Assembly: GCF_002752655.1 (NCBI RefSeq)
Contig: NZ_CP023737.1
Location: 3,744,001-3,808,000 of the forward strand
From: Methylosinus trichosporium OB3b
GTDB lineage: Bacteria > Pseudomonadota > Alphaproteobacteria > Rhizobiales > Beijerinckiaceae
Direction: 5' to 3'
DNA: 64,000 nt
The notes under the pieces are model-generated. The model saw nothing but the letters and a program-made list of their open reading frames with translations. It did no database searches and had not been told where the DNA came from. A program made the position numbers and the translations under genes. Positions 19,063 through 28,400 of this stretch are shown in pieces. The number at the start of each line of letters is the position of its first letter. The first letter of the stretch is position 1.

Positions 19063-19090
19063 GTTTCGGCGTGTCACGGTGACGGGACGC

Positions 19091-19263
19091 ATCGGGTGAA
19101 GGACTACAGCCCCACGGCCCTCGTCCTGAGGAGCCCGCGAAGCGGGCGTCTCGAAGGACGTCGCCGGCAGAAGCCTTTTGATTTCGTTCCGCGGCCGTCC
19201 TTCGAGACGCCGCTTGCGGCGGCTCCTCAGGACGACGATTGAGGAGTTTTTCCTACACCCGAT
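19091..19263. repeat. Palindromic intergenic repeat (CGTCCTGAGGAG family)
   Basis: The ends ATCGGGTGAAGGA and TCCTACACCCGAT are inverted with one mismatch. Inside are two hairpin modules of the CCTCGTCCTGAGGAG...CTCGAAGGACG type in opposite orientations. Related copies are at 20468-20600, 29826-29937 and 50468-50580. Similar palindromes are common in Hyphomicrobiales genomes. No transposase is encoded, so it would be non-autonomous if mobile. Confidence 0.7.
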
Positions 19264-19364
19264 CGCCTTGGCGCGTTTGGGCGGCGCGGCGGAACGATCG
19301 CCGCGGCTAATGGTATGGCCCCGTCGGGCGAAACCGCGTCCGGCGATTACCGGAGAATGGTTGC

Positions 19365-19865
19365 GTGAGACAAAATGGTCATGTGCGTTCTGTCGAGCTG
19401 CGCCGCATCGCGGCGACCCTGGCCCAGTCCGGACAGATGGACGACGCCGCGGAGCTGAGGCGCGCGGCGGATCGGCTCGAAGAGGTGGAAAGCGGCGTCG
19501 CGCTGGACGCCGCGGCGATCGAGAGCCGTTTGCCGCAGCAGATCCATGCGCGGTCCGCCGGCATCGGCGACGTTCTGCTCGACATGCACAGCTCCACGCT
19601 GAGCGGATTGTCCGACGACGACGACGTCGAGGGTTACGTCGACTTCATGACTCTGATTTGCCTCTCCGCAGCGGCGAGCATATCGGTCTCCGGCGCGCGG
19701 TCCGATGGGCGCATCCCGTCACTCCCGGATTTCCTCGCGAGCGCCCGTGAACGATATTTGAACGCCGTCATCGTCAACGCCTGGGTCGAGCGGTCCCGGG
19801 AAGAAGCGGAGGCGGCGACGTCGAGAAGGGAAAGCCGCGCGCCAACCCGGAGTCGACAATCGTGA
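19365..19865 (+). CDS. Hypothetical protein
   Basis: A 166-residue mainly helical protein starting at GTG 19365 with CGGAGAA upstream. The N-terminal half (LRRIAATLAQSGQMDDAAELRRAADRL) looks like one helical hairpin or TPR-like repeat. The C-terminus is Arg/Glu/Ser-rich and probably disordered. There is no signal peptide or membrane segment. I do not recognise the family. The next gene starts 36 bp downstream on the same strand. Confidence 0.55.
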   Translation: MRQNGHVRSVELRRIAATLAQSGQMDDAAELRRAADRLEEVESGVALDAAAIESRLPQQIHARSAGIGDVLLDMHSSTLSGLSDDDDVEGYVDFMTLICLSAAASISVSGARSDGRIPSLPDFLASARERYLNAVIVNAWVERSREEAEAATSRRESRAPTRSRQS

Positions 19866-19901
19866 ACGCGGCGGTTACGGTCCATCTCGGGAGGGCCCAG
19901 A

Positions 19902-20450
19902 ATGAAAGTAGCGATTCGCGCCGTAGCGGCGCTCGGGTTGGTCGCGCTCGCCGGTTGCAGCAGCGCTCCGCCGGATACGGGCTTCGTCGCCAAGGCGCCG
20001 GACGAGCCCATTCCGCCGCCGGAGCCGATCACCCTCACGCCGCGCCAGAAGCTCGAAGCCAGCATCACGCGCAAGGCCATCGCCTACGACATTCCGGAAT
20101 CGCTCATTCACAGAGCGGTGCGCCGCGAGAGCAATTACAATCCCGCCGCCAAGAATGGTCCTTATTGGGGCCTGATGCAGATCAGCTATCCGACCGCCCG
20201 CAGCGTCGGCTATAATGGCCCGGCCAAGGGCCTGCTCGACGCCGAGACCAATCTCAATTACGGCGTCGCTTATCTCGCCAACGCCTATCGCGTCGCCGAG
20301 GGCGACATTTCCCGTGCCATCAGGCTCTATTCGACCGGCTTTTATTACGAGGCCAAGCGCAAGGGTCTGCTCGGCGTCATGCGCGGAGCCGATTCCACGC
20401 CCGAGAAGGTCGCCGCCGCCGAGACGAGCGCCGCGCCATCGGCGAAGTGA
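19902..20450 (+). CDS. Lytic transglycosylase lipoprotein (SLT domain)
   Basis: A 182-residue lipoprotein that cleaves peptidoglycan between MurNAc and GlcNAc. The lipobox LVALAGC puts the lipidated Cys at residue 19. A short Pro-rich linker follows, then the SLT fold with catalytic Glu76 in RRESNYNP, GLMQI at 90-94 and NLNYGVAYL. ATG 19902 is preceded by GGGAGG. Length is typical of the small single-domain MltE/Slt-like proteins. No secretion-system genes are nearby, so a cell-wall remodelling role is most likely. Confidence 0.9.
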   Translation: MKVAIRAVAALGLVALAGCSSAPPDTGFVAKAPDEPIPPPEPITLTPRQKLEASITRKAIAYDIPESLIHRAVRRESNYNPAAKNGPYWGLMQISYPTARSVGYNGPAKGLLDAETNLNYGVAYLANAYRVAEGDISRAIRLYSTGFYYEAKRKGLLGVMRGADSTPEKVAAAETSAAPSAK

Positions 20451-20467
20451 GCGCGGCAGCGCAGGGC

Positions 20468-20600
20468 GATCAGTGAAGGAGCCCTCGTCCTGAGGAGCCG
20501 CCGCAGGCGGCGTCTCGAAGGACGGCCGCAGGGCCTAATCAAAAACTTTCCGCCAGTCGCCGTCCTTCGAGACGGAAATCCTTCGCAGGATGCACTGATC
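20468..20600. repeat. Palindromic intergenic repeat (CGTCCTGAGGAG family)
   Basis: Outer arms GATCAGTG and CACTGATC enclose two inverted CGTCCTGAGGAG/CTCGAAGGACG modules. Its middle is shorter than that of the copy at 19091-19263. It lies just after the transglycosylase gene and before the cobalamin riboswitch, and may end transcription of the former. Confidence 0.65.
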
Positions 20601-20649
20601 CTCGAGAGATCCTCGCGCTTCATGATTGACACGCGCCGCCTTCGCGGAC

Positions 20650-20755
20650 AAATTGCCCCCGTGCTCATGGGGAAGCCGGTGTCAAATCCGGCGCGGTTGC
20701 GCCACTGTGACCTGCCATCCGGCAGGGAGCCAGACCTCCATGGAAGCGCTTTGCA
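20650..20755 (+). promoter_or_regulatory. Cobalamin riboswitch upstream of cbtB
   Basis: The stretch has the conserved cobalamin riboswitch blocks in order: GGGGAAGCCGGTG, a following CCGGCGC, the GCCACTGTGA core, and GGGAGCCAGACCTCC near the 3' end. It lies 30-140 bases before the cbtB start on the same strand. B12 binding would be expected to shut off cobalt import by CbtAB. The exact ends are approximate. Confidence 0.88.
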
Positions 20756-20788
20756 ATCCAGCGGGACGCGGGATCCCGAGGAGGCGTG

Positions 20789-20998
20789 ATGACCACTGAA
20801 ATTCTCATCCGTGACGTTCGGTCGGCCCCGATTCCGGTGCGGGACATTCTCCCCTTCGCGATCTGGTTCGGGCTTCTCGCCCTTCTCGCGATCTATTTCA
20901 TCGGCGCCGAGCAGGGCGCGACCGCTCTCGTCGAGGGCGCCTATATCCACGAGCTCGTGCATGACGGGCGCCATCTGCTCGGCTTCCCCTGCCACTGA
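20789..20998 (+). CDS. cbtB: Cobalt transporter subunit CbtB
   Basis: A 69-residue single-pass membrane protein with one hydrophobic helix (about residues 20-42). It ends in the metal-binding signature HELVHDGRHLLGFPCH, which is diagnostic of CbtB. The family works with CbtA in B12-controlled cobalt uptake. GAGGAGGC lies just upstream; GTG 20786 is an alternative start three bases earlier. A cobalamin riboswitch precedes it. Confidence 0.93.
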   Translation: MTTEILIRDVRSAPIPVRDILPFAIWFGLLALLAIYFIGAEQGATALVEGAYIHELVHDGRHLLGFPCH

Positions 20999-21013
20999 GC
21001 GGGAGTCCCGACA

Positions 21014-21721
21014 TTGGTCGCGAAGCTCCTGCTGCGCGGGATGCTGGCCGGCGTCCTGGCGGGCGTCGTCGCCTTCGCGCTGGCCTTTCTCTTCGGCGAG
21101 CGGCAGATCGATCTCGCCATCGCCTTCGAGACGGCGATGGCGCATGCGGAGGATGAGCCGGAGCTGGTGAGCCGGGCGATGCAGGCGACTTTTGGCCTGC
21201 TGACCGCTCTGCTCGTCTATGGCGGCGCGCTCGGGGGCCTGCTCGCCCTCGTCTTCGCCTTCGCCCATGGACGCATGGGCCGGCTGGACGCCCGCTCGAC
21301 GGCGCTGCTGCTCGCCGCGCTCGGCCTCACGGTCCTCGTCCTGGTTCCGGCGCTCAAATATCCGCCCAATCCGCCGGCGGTCGGCGATCCGGCGACGATC
21401 GGCGCGCGCAGCCTCCTCCATTTCGGGATGCTCGCCGTCTCCCTCCTCGCCGCCGTCGCCGCGGCTTCCGCCGCCGGCGGGGCGCGGCGTCGGCTCGGCG
21501 GCTGGAACGCCGCTCTGCTCGGCGTCGGCGGCTATCTCGCTCTGGTGGCGGGCGTGATGGCGATCCTGCCGGCGATCGACGAGGTTCCGCAGAATTTCTC
21601 CGCGACGACTCTGTGGAATTTCCGGCTCGCCTCGCTCGGCGTCAACGCCGTGCTTTGGTTGAGCCTCGGCCTCCTGTTCGGCGCGCTCTGCCACGAGCGG
21701 GCGCCGGCCGCCGCGAAGTGA
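21014..21721 (+). CDS. cbtA: Cobalt transporter subunit CbtA
   Basis: A 235-residue membrane protein with about five hydrophobic helices, translated from TTG 21014 with CGGGAG upstream. Its position directly after cbtB and its topology identify it as CbtA, the presumed permease of the cobalt transporter. It is in the same riboswitch-controlled transcript. The stop overlaps the start of the following phosphatase gene (GTGA), so the three genes are coupled. Confidence 0.9.
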   Translation: MVAKLLLRGMLAGVLAGVVAFALAFLFGERQIDLAIAFETAMAHAEDEPELVSRAMQATFGLLTALLVYGGALGGLLALVFAFAHGRMGRLDARSTALLLAALGLTVLVLVPALKYPPNPPAVGDPATIGARSLLHFGMLAVSLLAAVAAASAAGGARRRLGGWNAALLGVGGYLALVAGVMAILPAIDEVPQNFSATTLWNFRLASLGVNAVLWLSLGLLFGALCHERAPAAAK

Positions 21722-22311
21722 CCGAGCCGGCGACGCGGCTGCTGCTGCTTTGCCATGCGTCCACAGCCGCGCAGCGGAGCGCCGCCTTTCCCCTCGACGA
21801 GCCCATCGATGAGAAGGGCCGCGCTGCGGCGGCGGGGATCGCCGGTCGTTTTTCGTCCGCGCGGACCATCGTCGCCAGTCCGGCGCGTTGCGCCCTCGAC
21901 ACCGCCGCCGCGGCGGGGCTGGCGGCGCGTCCCGAGCCGGCCTTGCGCGATTGCGATTATGGCCGCTGGGCCGGCCGCAGCCTCGGCGACGTCGCCGAAT
22001 CAGAGCCGGAAGCGGTCGAGCAATGGCTGATCGACCCGGAGGCCGCGCCGCATGGCGGCGAATCGATCGCCGCTCTCATCGCCCGCGTCGCCGGCTGGAT
22101 GGAGAGCGGCGCGATCGCCGGCCCGGCGCTGGCGATCACCCATGCCGGCGTGATCCGCGCCGCGGTCATCCACGCCATCGGCGCTCCCGCCGGCTCCTTC
22201 TGGCGCATCGACGCGCCGCCTCTGTCGCTGGTCGATCTGCGTCACAACGGGCGCGGCTGGTCCTGGCGCGCCGGCGTCCATCCGGTGAGCACCGCGGGGT
22301 CGACGCGGTAG
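21718..22311 (+). CDS. Histidine phosphatase family protein
   Basis: A 197-residue member of the phosphoglycerate mutase-like superfamily, starting at GTG 21718. The usual RHG active-site motif reads LCHAST, so the catalytic His is kept but the Arg before it is Cys. Downstream it has ASPARCALDTA, HGGES and a second active-site His in ITHAGVIRA. Position in the cobalt/B12 transcript suggests an alpha-ribazole-phosphatase-like (CobC) or related role, but the altered motif makes the substrate uncertain. Its 3' end runs 70 bp into the convergent btuD-like gene. Confidence 0.8.
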   Translation: MTEPATRLLLLCHASTAAQRSAAFPLDEPIDEKGRAAAAGIAGRFSSARTIVASPARCALDTAAAAGLAARPEPALRDCDYGRWAGRSLGDVAESEPEAVEQWLIDPEAAPHGGESIAALIARVAGWMESGAIAGPALAITHAGVIRAAVIHAIGAPAGSFWRIDAPPLSLVDLRHNGRGWSWRAGVHPVSTAGSTR

Positions 22312-23015
22312 ACGGCGCGCAGGCGCTCGGGCGTCAGCGCCGCGTCCGGCGCGCCGTCGGCGACGATGCGTCCCTCGTCGATCAGAATGATGCGGTCGCA
22401 GAAGCGCTGGGCGAGGCCGAGATCATGGGTCACGGCGAGGACCAGCCGGCCCTCGCGCGCGATGCGCCGCAGCGTCTCCATGATCGCCACCGCGTGATGC
22501 GGATCGAGCGAGGCGGTCGGCTCGTCGGCGAGCAGCGCGGGCGCCTCGACGGCGAGCGCTCGCGCCAGCAGCGCCCGCGCGCGCTCGCCGCCGGAGAGGC
22601 TCGTCGCCGCGCGCTCGGCGAGATGGGCGACATCGGCGGCCGCCATCGCCGCCGCGACCGCCACCTCATCGGCCGCGCCGATCCGGCCGAGCGGGCCGAG
22701 CCGCGGCAGCCGCCCGAGCTCGACGAGGCGCCGCACGCTGATCGGCCAATGCAGCGTCTGGCCCTGCGGCAGGAAGGCGAGGCGCGTCGCCCGCTCGCGC
22801 GCGCTCATGCGCGCCAGCGGCCGTCCGTCCCAGGCGATCTCTCCCGAGCGGATGGGAATGAGCCGGCAGAGCGCGCGCAGCAGCGTCGATTTTCCGGCGC
22901 CATTCGGGCCGAGCAGCCCGACGAGCGCGCCGGCGCGAGCGTCGAGATCGAGGTCGCGCAGAATAGCGGCGCCGCCGAGATCGACGCCGAGGCCGCGGAC
23001 TCGAAGAGCGCTCAT
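22242..23015 (-). CDS. btuD: ABC transporter ATP-binding protein (BtuD/FecE-like)
   Basis: A 257-residue ATPase of a FecCD-type importer. Walker A GPNGAGKST is at residues 36-44, the signature is LSGGE, and Walker B with D-loop is LLADEPTASLDPHH, followed by the H-loop in VTHDLGL. ATG 23015 overlaps the permease stop (ATGA). The surrounding cobalt and cobalamin genes point to B12 or cobinamide as substrate, though FecE-like proteins also serve haem and siderophores. The last 70 bp overlap the phosphatase gene on the other strand. Confidence 0.85.
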   Translation of the reverse strand: MSALRVRGLGVDLGGAAILRDLDLDARAGALVGLLGPNGAGKSTLLRALCRLIPIRSGEIAWDGRPLARMSARERATRLAFLPQGQTLHWPISVRRLVELGRLPRLGPLGRIGAADEVAVAAAMAAADVAHLAERAATSLSGGERARALLARALAVEAPALLADEPTASLDPHHAVAIMETLRRIAREGRLVLAVTHDLGLAQRFCDRIILIDEGRIVADGAPDAALTPERLRAVYRVDPAVLTGWTPARQDQPRPL

Positions 23016-24034
23016 CGACCGGCTCCCGGAGCGTTGGGCCGCAGCAGCACGCCGATGAAGACGGGCGCGCCGATCATCGCGGTGACGACGCCGAGGCGCA
23101 GCTCGGTCGAGGTCGGAATGAGCCGCACCAGAATATCCGCGAGGCCCAGCAGCACGGCGCCGATGAGCGCGGAGGGCGCGAGGCTCCGGCTCGGCCGCTG
23201 ATCGGTGAAAGGACGCGCGAGATAAGGCGCGACGAGGCCGACGAAGCCGATGGAGCCGGAGACCGCGACCGCGGCGCCGACGCCGATGGCGACGCCCGCG
23301 GCGACGAGCGCGCCGACGCGGCCGAGATCGAAGCCGAGGCTGCGCGCGGCGTCCTCGCCGAGCGCGAGCCCGTCCAGCGCGCGTGCCTGAAACAGGATCA
23401 ACGCCGCGCCGGCGGCGATCAGCGGCGTCGCCAGCAGCACATGCTCGAGCGAGCGGTCGCTCAGCGAGCCGAGCAGCCAGAAGGCGATCTCGGACACGGC
23501 GAAGGGATTGGGCGCGAGATTGAGCGCCAGCGACACGCCGGCGCCGGCGAGCGCCGAAACGGCGACGCCGGCGAGGATCAGCGTCGACGGGCCTTCGCTG
23601 CGCCGCGCGATCGGCAGCAGCGCCGCGAGGCCGAGCAAGGCGCCCGCCACCGCCATCAGCGGCAGCGCCAGCGGCGCCGCTCTGGCGACGCCGAAATAGA
23701 GCGCGATCACAGCGCCGAGCGACGCCGAGCTCGAGGTTCCGATGACGGCCGGATCGGCGAGCGGATTGCGCAAGAGGCCTTGCAGCGCAGCGCCCGACAG
23801 TCCGAGCATGGCGCCGATGAGCAGCGAGAGCAGCGCGCGCGGCGCGCGGATTTGAAAGACGATGTCCCGCGCAATCTGGTCGCCGCCGCCGAGCAGCGCG
23901 GCGCCGATCTCGGCAGGGGAGAGCGGTGCGGGGCCGACGAGCACGGACAGGGCGCCGACGAGGATTGCGAGCGCGGCCAGGAACGGAACGAGCGGCGGCG
24001 CCGTGATCCGGCCGCAGGTTGGGACAGCTGCCAA
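23012..24034 (-). CDS. btuC: ABC transporter permease (FecCD/BtuC family)
   Basis: A 340-residue permease with the many hydrophobic helices typical of BtuC/FecCD and family motifs such as RAPRALLSLLIGAMLGLSGA, NPLADPAVIG and GSIGFVGLVAPYLAR. The frame is open to 24175, but sequence before about 24034 is not permease-like. TTG 24034 has GAGG 6 bases upstream, so I use it. It pairs with the ATPase downstream; the binding protein is probably the btuF-like gene at 29950-30813. Substrate inferred from context: corrinoids. Confidence 0.85.
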   Translation of the reverse strand: MAAVPTCGRITAPPLVPFLAALAILVGALSVLVGPAPLSPAEIGAALLGGGDQIARDIVFQIRAPRALLSLLIGAMLGLSGAALQGLLRNPLADPAVIGTSSSASLGAVIALYFGVARAAPLALPLMAVAGALLGLAALLPIARRSEGPSTLILAGVAVSALAGAGVSLALNLAPNPFAVSEIAFWLLGSLSDRSLEHVLLATPLIAAGAALILFQARALDGLALGEDAARSLGFDLGRVGALVAAGVAIGVGAAVAVSGSIGFVGLVAPYLARPFTDQRPSRSLAPSALIGAVLLGLADILVRLIPTSTELRLGVVTAMIGAPVFIGVLLRPNAPGAGR

Positions 24035-24462
24035 AAAAACCTCGGCTTCGATAGCGAGATGACGGATAGGCGGGCGGAGGATTAGCGTCGACGCGCGGCG
24101 AGGCAAGCGGATTTTGCGAGAGCGTTTGACAGGCACGCGCGCCTCGAATACTCCCGAGGGCGATGGTCCTTCCAAATGAAGGTGAAAAGGGAACGCGGTG
24201 CGGACGATCCGTCCAAGGCCGCGGCTGCCCCCGCAACTGTAAGCGGAAAGTCCTCATCACGACGCCACTGGCGAGGGTCGCGCGCGGCCCAGCCGGGAAG
24301 GCGATGGGAACGTTCGATCCGCAAGCCAGGAGACCTGCCATCGACAACTGATCGCGGGCCGGGCGGGGCGCCTCGGCGCCGGCGGCGTCCGTTTGGTGGA
24401 CGTCCGGCTTCGGATGCCGAAGCGATCGATCGCGCCCCGACGCATTGGCGGAGCGCAGGCCC
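24035..24462. other. Divergent regulatory region of btuCD-like and cobW genes
   Basis: This 428 bp stretch between the leftward permease gene and the rightward cobW gene contains the cobalamin riboswitch at 24170-24345 on the + strand. The remainder (24346-24462) is a GC-rich leader without a recognisable gene. I see no matching riboswitch for the leftward ABC genes. Confidence 0.7.
24170..24345 (+). promoter_or_regulatory. Cobalamin riboswitch upstream of cobW-cobN-cobO
   Basis: A complete, canonical cobalamin riboswitch: AAGGGAACGCGGTGCGG, then GCTGCCCCCGCAACTGTAAG, then the CCACTGG box, GGGAAGGCG and AAGCCAGGAGACCTGCC. It precedes cobW by about 120 bp on the same strand. Bound B12 is expected to repress the cobalt-insertion genes. 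Boundaries are approximate. Confidence 0.95.
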
Positions 24463-25497
24463 GTGACCAAGATCCCGACCACAGTCATCACCGGCTTTCT
24501 CGGCTCCGGCAAGACCACGCTCATTCGTCATCTGCTGCACAACGCCGGCGGGCGGCGCCTCGCGGTGATCGTCAACGAGTTCGGCGACATCGGCGTCGAC
24601 GGGGACATTCTGCGCGGCTGCGGCGCCGACGCCTGCGCGGAGGAGGACATCGTCGAGCTCGCCAATGGCTGCATCTGCTGCACCGTGGCCGATGATTTTC
24701 TGCCGACGATGACGAAGCTGCTGGAGCGGGCCGATCCGCCCGAGCATATATTGATCGAGACCAGCGGCCTCGCTCTGCCCAAGCCGCTGCTGAAAGCCTT
24801 CGCCTGGCCGGATGTGCGCACGCGCGCGACCGTCGACGGCGTGATCGTCGTCATCGACGCGGCGGCGGTGGCCGCAGGGCGTTTCGCGCCGGACGAAGCG
24901 GCGCTCGCCGCTCTGCGCGCGCAAGATCCCAATCTCGACCATGAGACGCCGCTCGAGGAATTGTTCGAGGAGCAGCTCGGATCGGCCGATCTCGTCGTGC
25001 TCAACAAGACCGATCTTCTCGACGCCGCCGAGCTCGCCGCGGTCGAGCGGGACGTGCTTGCGGCGGCGCGCGCGGGCGTGGTCGCGATGCGCGCCTGCGA
25101 GGGCCGGCTGCATCCTTCCGCTCTGCTCGGCCTCGGCCTCTCAGCCGAGGACGATCTCGACAGCCGGCCGTCGCACCATGAAGCGGAGGCGGATCATGAT
25201 CACGATGATTTCACGAGCTTCGTGCTGCATGCCGGCGCGATCGAAGCCGCCGAGCCGCTCGCCGCGCGTCTTGGCGACATCCTCGCGCGCCATGACGTGC
25301 TGCGCCTCAAGGGCGTCGTCGCCGTGCGCGGCAAGCCGGCGCGGCTCATCGTGCAGGCCGTCGGACCGCGCGTCGAAACCTATTATGATCGCCGCTGGCG
25401 CGAGGACGAATCGCGCATGAGCCGCCTCGTCGTCATCGGCGAGAAGGGGTTTGCGCGCGAGAACATCGAGGCGGCGCTGATCGCGGCGCTCGTCTGA
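24463..25497 (+). CDS. cobW: CobW-type GTPase/metallochaperone
   Basis: A 344-residue G3E GTPase that is thought to deliver Co2+ for cobaltochelation. Walker A GFLGSGKT is at residues 11-18, the CXCC metal site is in NGCICCTV, G4 is NKTD, and a His/Asp-rich loop HHEAEADHDHDDF lies between the GTPase and CobW_C domains. I start at GTG 24463, which gives MTKIPTTVITG; TTG 24445 is an alternative. The stop overlaps the cobN ATG (TGATG). Riboswitch-controlled. Confidence 0.95.
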   Translation: MTKIPTTVITGFLGSGKTTLIRHLLHNAGGRRLAVIVNEFGDIGVDGDILRGCGADACAEEDIVELANGCICCTVADDFLPTMTKLLERADPPEHILIETSGLALPKPLLKAFAWPDVRTRATVDGVIVVIDAAAVAAGRFAPDEAALAALRAQDPNLDHETPLEELFEEQLGSADLVVLNKTDLLDAAELAAVERDVLAAARAGVVAMRACEGRLHPSALLGLGLSAEDDLDSRPSHHEAEADHDHDDFTSFVLHAGAIEAAEPLAARLGDILARHDVLRLKGVVAVRGKPARLIVQAVGPRVETYYDRRWREDESRMSRLVVIGEKGFARENIEAALIAALV

Positions 25498-28400
25498 TGC
25501 ATCTGCTGGCGATCCAGCAGGGCCAGCTCGTTCCGGGCGACGAGGCCGTCGATCTCGGCCAGACGCCCGGCGCCATCGTCGTGCTCTCGGCCGCCGACAG
25601 CGATCTGTCCTGCCTCGCCGCGGCGGCGGCGCGTCGTCCGGCCGATGCGCCGAGCCTGCGCCTCGCCAATCCGCTCGGCCTCGCGCATCCGTTGTCGGTC
25701 GATCTCTATGTCGAGAAAATAATCGCGTCGGCGCGCTGCGTCTGCGTGCGCCTGCTCGGCGGGCGCAGCTATTGGCCTTACGGTCTCGATGAGATCGCGC
25801 GTGTCTGCCGGGAGCGCGGCGTCGCCTTCGCCGCGCTGCTCTCCGATGACGCCGACGATCCGGAATCGGAGGCGCTGTCGACAATTCCCGTCGCCGAGCG
25901 GCGGCGGCTGCTCGCTTATCTCATCGAGGGCGGCGCCGACAACGCCCGTAATTTCTTGAGCCATGCGGCGTATCTCATCGGCGCGGCGCCGATCGCGCCG
26001 CCGCCGCGGCCGATGCCGGAGGCGGGGCTCTATCGGCCGGGCGCGGGCGTCGTCGGAGTGGATGATATCGTACGGAATGGCGCGCCGGTCGCGGCGCTGG
26101 TCTTCTATCGCCATATGGTGGCGTCGGGCGCGACCGCGGCGATCGACGCGCTCTGCGACGCGTTGGCGCGCGCGGGCCTCGATCCGCTGCCGATCTTCGC
26201 GCCGAGCCTCAAGAATCCGTTCGCTCGCAGCTTGATCGCGGATCTGTTCGAGCGGCTGCGTCCCGCCGTCATTCTCAACGCCACCGCTTTCGCCGCCTCG
26301 GCGCCGGGCGAGGAGCGGCGCGGCGGACCGTTCGACGCGGCGGACGCCGCCGTGCTGCAAGCCGTGATGGCGGCGTCGAGCGAGGAGGCGTGGCGCGCCG
26401 ACGCGCGCGGACTGGGCGCGCGCGATCTAGCGATGAATGTCGCGCTTCCGGAGGTCGACGGACGCATTCTCGCCGGCGCCGCCGCCTTCAAGGCGCAAAC
26501 GCGCTTCGACGCGCTCACGCAATGTCCCGTGATCGAGCATGCGCCGGCGCAGGAGAATATACCGCACATCGCCGCAATGGCGGCCGGCTGGGCGCGGCTG
26601 CGCGCGGCGCCGGCGCAAGCGCGCCGCATCGCCATCATCCTCGCCAATTATCCCAATCGCGACGGCCGACTCGCCAATGGCGTCGGCCTCGACACGCCGG
26701 AAAGCGCGATCACGATTCTCGAGGCCATGGCGGCGGAAGGCTATGACGTCGCGGGTCGCCCGCAGAGCGCGCGCGCCTTGATGGACGCGCTGCTCGCGGG
26801 GCCGACCAATGCGCCGGGCGAGCGCGATGCGACCGAAGCCGTGCTGTCATTGGATGATTACGAAAGCTTCTTCGCGACGCTGCCGGAAGCAATGCGCAGC
26901 ACGATCATGGAGCGCTGGGGCGCGCCGGAGCGCGATCCTTTCTTCGCGCGCGGCGGCTTTCGCCTCGCCATTCATCGCTATGGCGCCGTGGTCGTCGGCG
27001 TGCAGCCGGCGCGCGGCTACAATATCGATCCCAAGGGCAGCTATCACGATCCGGCGCTGCCGCCGCCGCATGGCTATCTCGCCTTCTACGCCTGGCTGCG
27101 GCGCGATTTCGATGCGCATGCCATCGTGCATCTCGGCAAGCATGGCAATCTCGAATGGCTGCCCGGCAAAGCGCTGGCGCTGTCCGCGTCCTGCTTTCCG
27201 CGCGCCATCGCCGGCGCGATTCCGCAGCTCTATCCGTTCATCGTCAATGATCCGGGCGAAGGTTCACAGGCCAAGCGGCGCATCGGCGCGGTCATCGTCG
27301 ATCATTTGACGCCGCCGCTGACGCGCGCGGAGAGCTATGGGCCGCTGAAGGCGCTCGAGGCGCTGGTCGATGAATATTATGCGGCCTCCGGCATGGATCG
27401 GCGCCGGCTCGCGCCGCTGAAGGCGGAGATTTTGGATCTCGCGCGATCGCACGGCCTCGACCGCGACGCCGGCGTCGCCGGCGTCGATGACGACGAGGCG
27501 CTGTCGACGCTCGACAATTATCTCTGCGAGCTGAAGGAAATGCAGATCCGCGACGGGCTGCATGTGTTCGGCCGCTCGCCCGAGGGGCGGCTGCGCACAG
27601 ATCTCCTCGTCGCGCTCGCGCGCACGCCGCGCCGACATGGCGAAGGCGGCGACGCCTCGCTGATCCGCAGCCTCGCGCAGGATCTCGGTCTCGGTCTCGA
27701 TTTCGATCCGCTCGACTGTCGCCTCGGCGAGACATGGAGCGGCGCGCGTCCCGCGGCGCTAGCGGCGCAGAGCGGCGACGCATGGCGCACATGCGGCGAC
27801 ACGGTGGAGCGTCTCGAGCTTCTGGCCGTCGAGCTCGTCGCGAGGACGCGCGCGCCAGAGGCCGGCTGGACGCGCACGCGCGCCGTGCTCGACGCCATCG
27901 ACGACACGCTGGCGCCGCGCGTGAACGCTTGCGGCGCGGCGGAGATCGACGCGCTCATGCGGGGGCTCTCCGGTCGCTTCGTCGCGCCCGGCCCCTCCGG
28001 CGCGCCGACGCGCGGGCGGCCCGATGTGCTGCCGACCGGCCGCAATTTCTACTCCGTCGACACGCGCGCCGTGCCGACGCCGACCGCCTGGCGGCTCGGC
28101 TTCGCCTCGGCGCAGCGGCTCTGCGAAGATCATCTGCAGCGCAGCGGCGAACCATTGCGCGCGGTCGCGCTATCGGCCTGGGGCACGGCGAATATGCGCA
28201 CCGGCGGCGACGACATTGCGCAAGCCCTCGCGTTGATGGGCGTGCGTCCGCAGTGGCACGCGGCCTCCGGCCGCGTCACCGGCTTCGAGGTTCTGCCGCT
28301 CGCCATGCTCGGTCGCTCGCGCGTCGATGTGACGATGCGCGTCTCCGGCTTCTTCCGCGACGCCTTCATCGATCAAATCGCGCTGATCGACGCCGCGGCG

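Larger units (their letters stand above)
18967..19364. other. Gene-free stretch with promoter-like site and repeat
   Basis: This 398 bp stretch between the divergent repressor gene and a hypothetical gene holds a candidate promoter for the repressor (19035-19062) and a 173 bp palindromic repeat (19091-19263). I see no open frame in it that looks coding. Confidence 0.6.

Noticed and set aside
23016..24524. Upstream extension of the btuD-like frame to 760 residues
   Set aside because: Only the last 257 residues are ATPase; the extension is the permease gene read in another frame. ATG 23015 is the sensible start.
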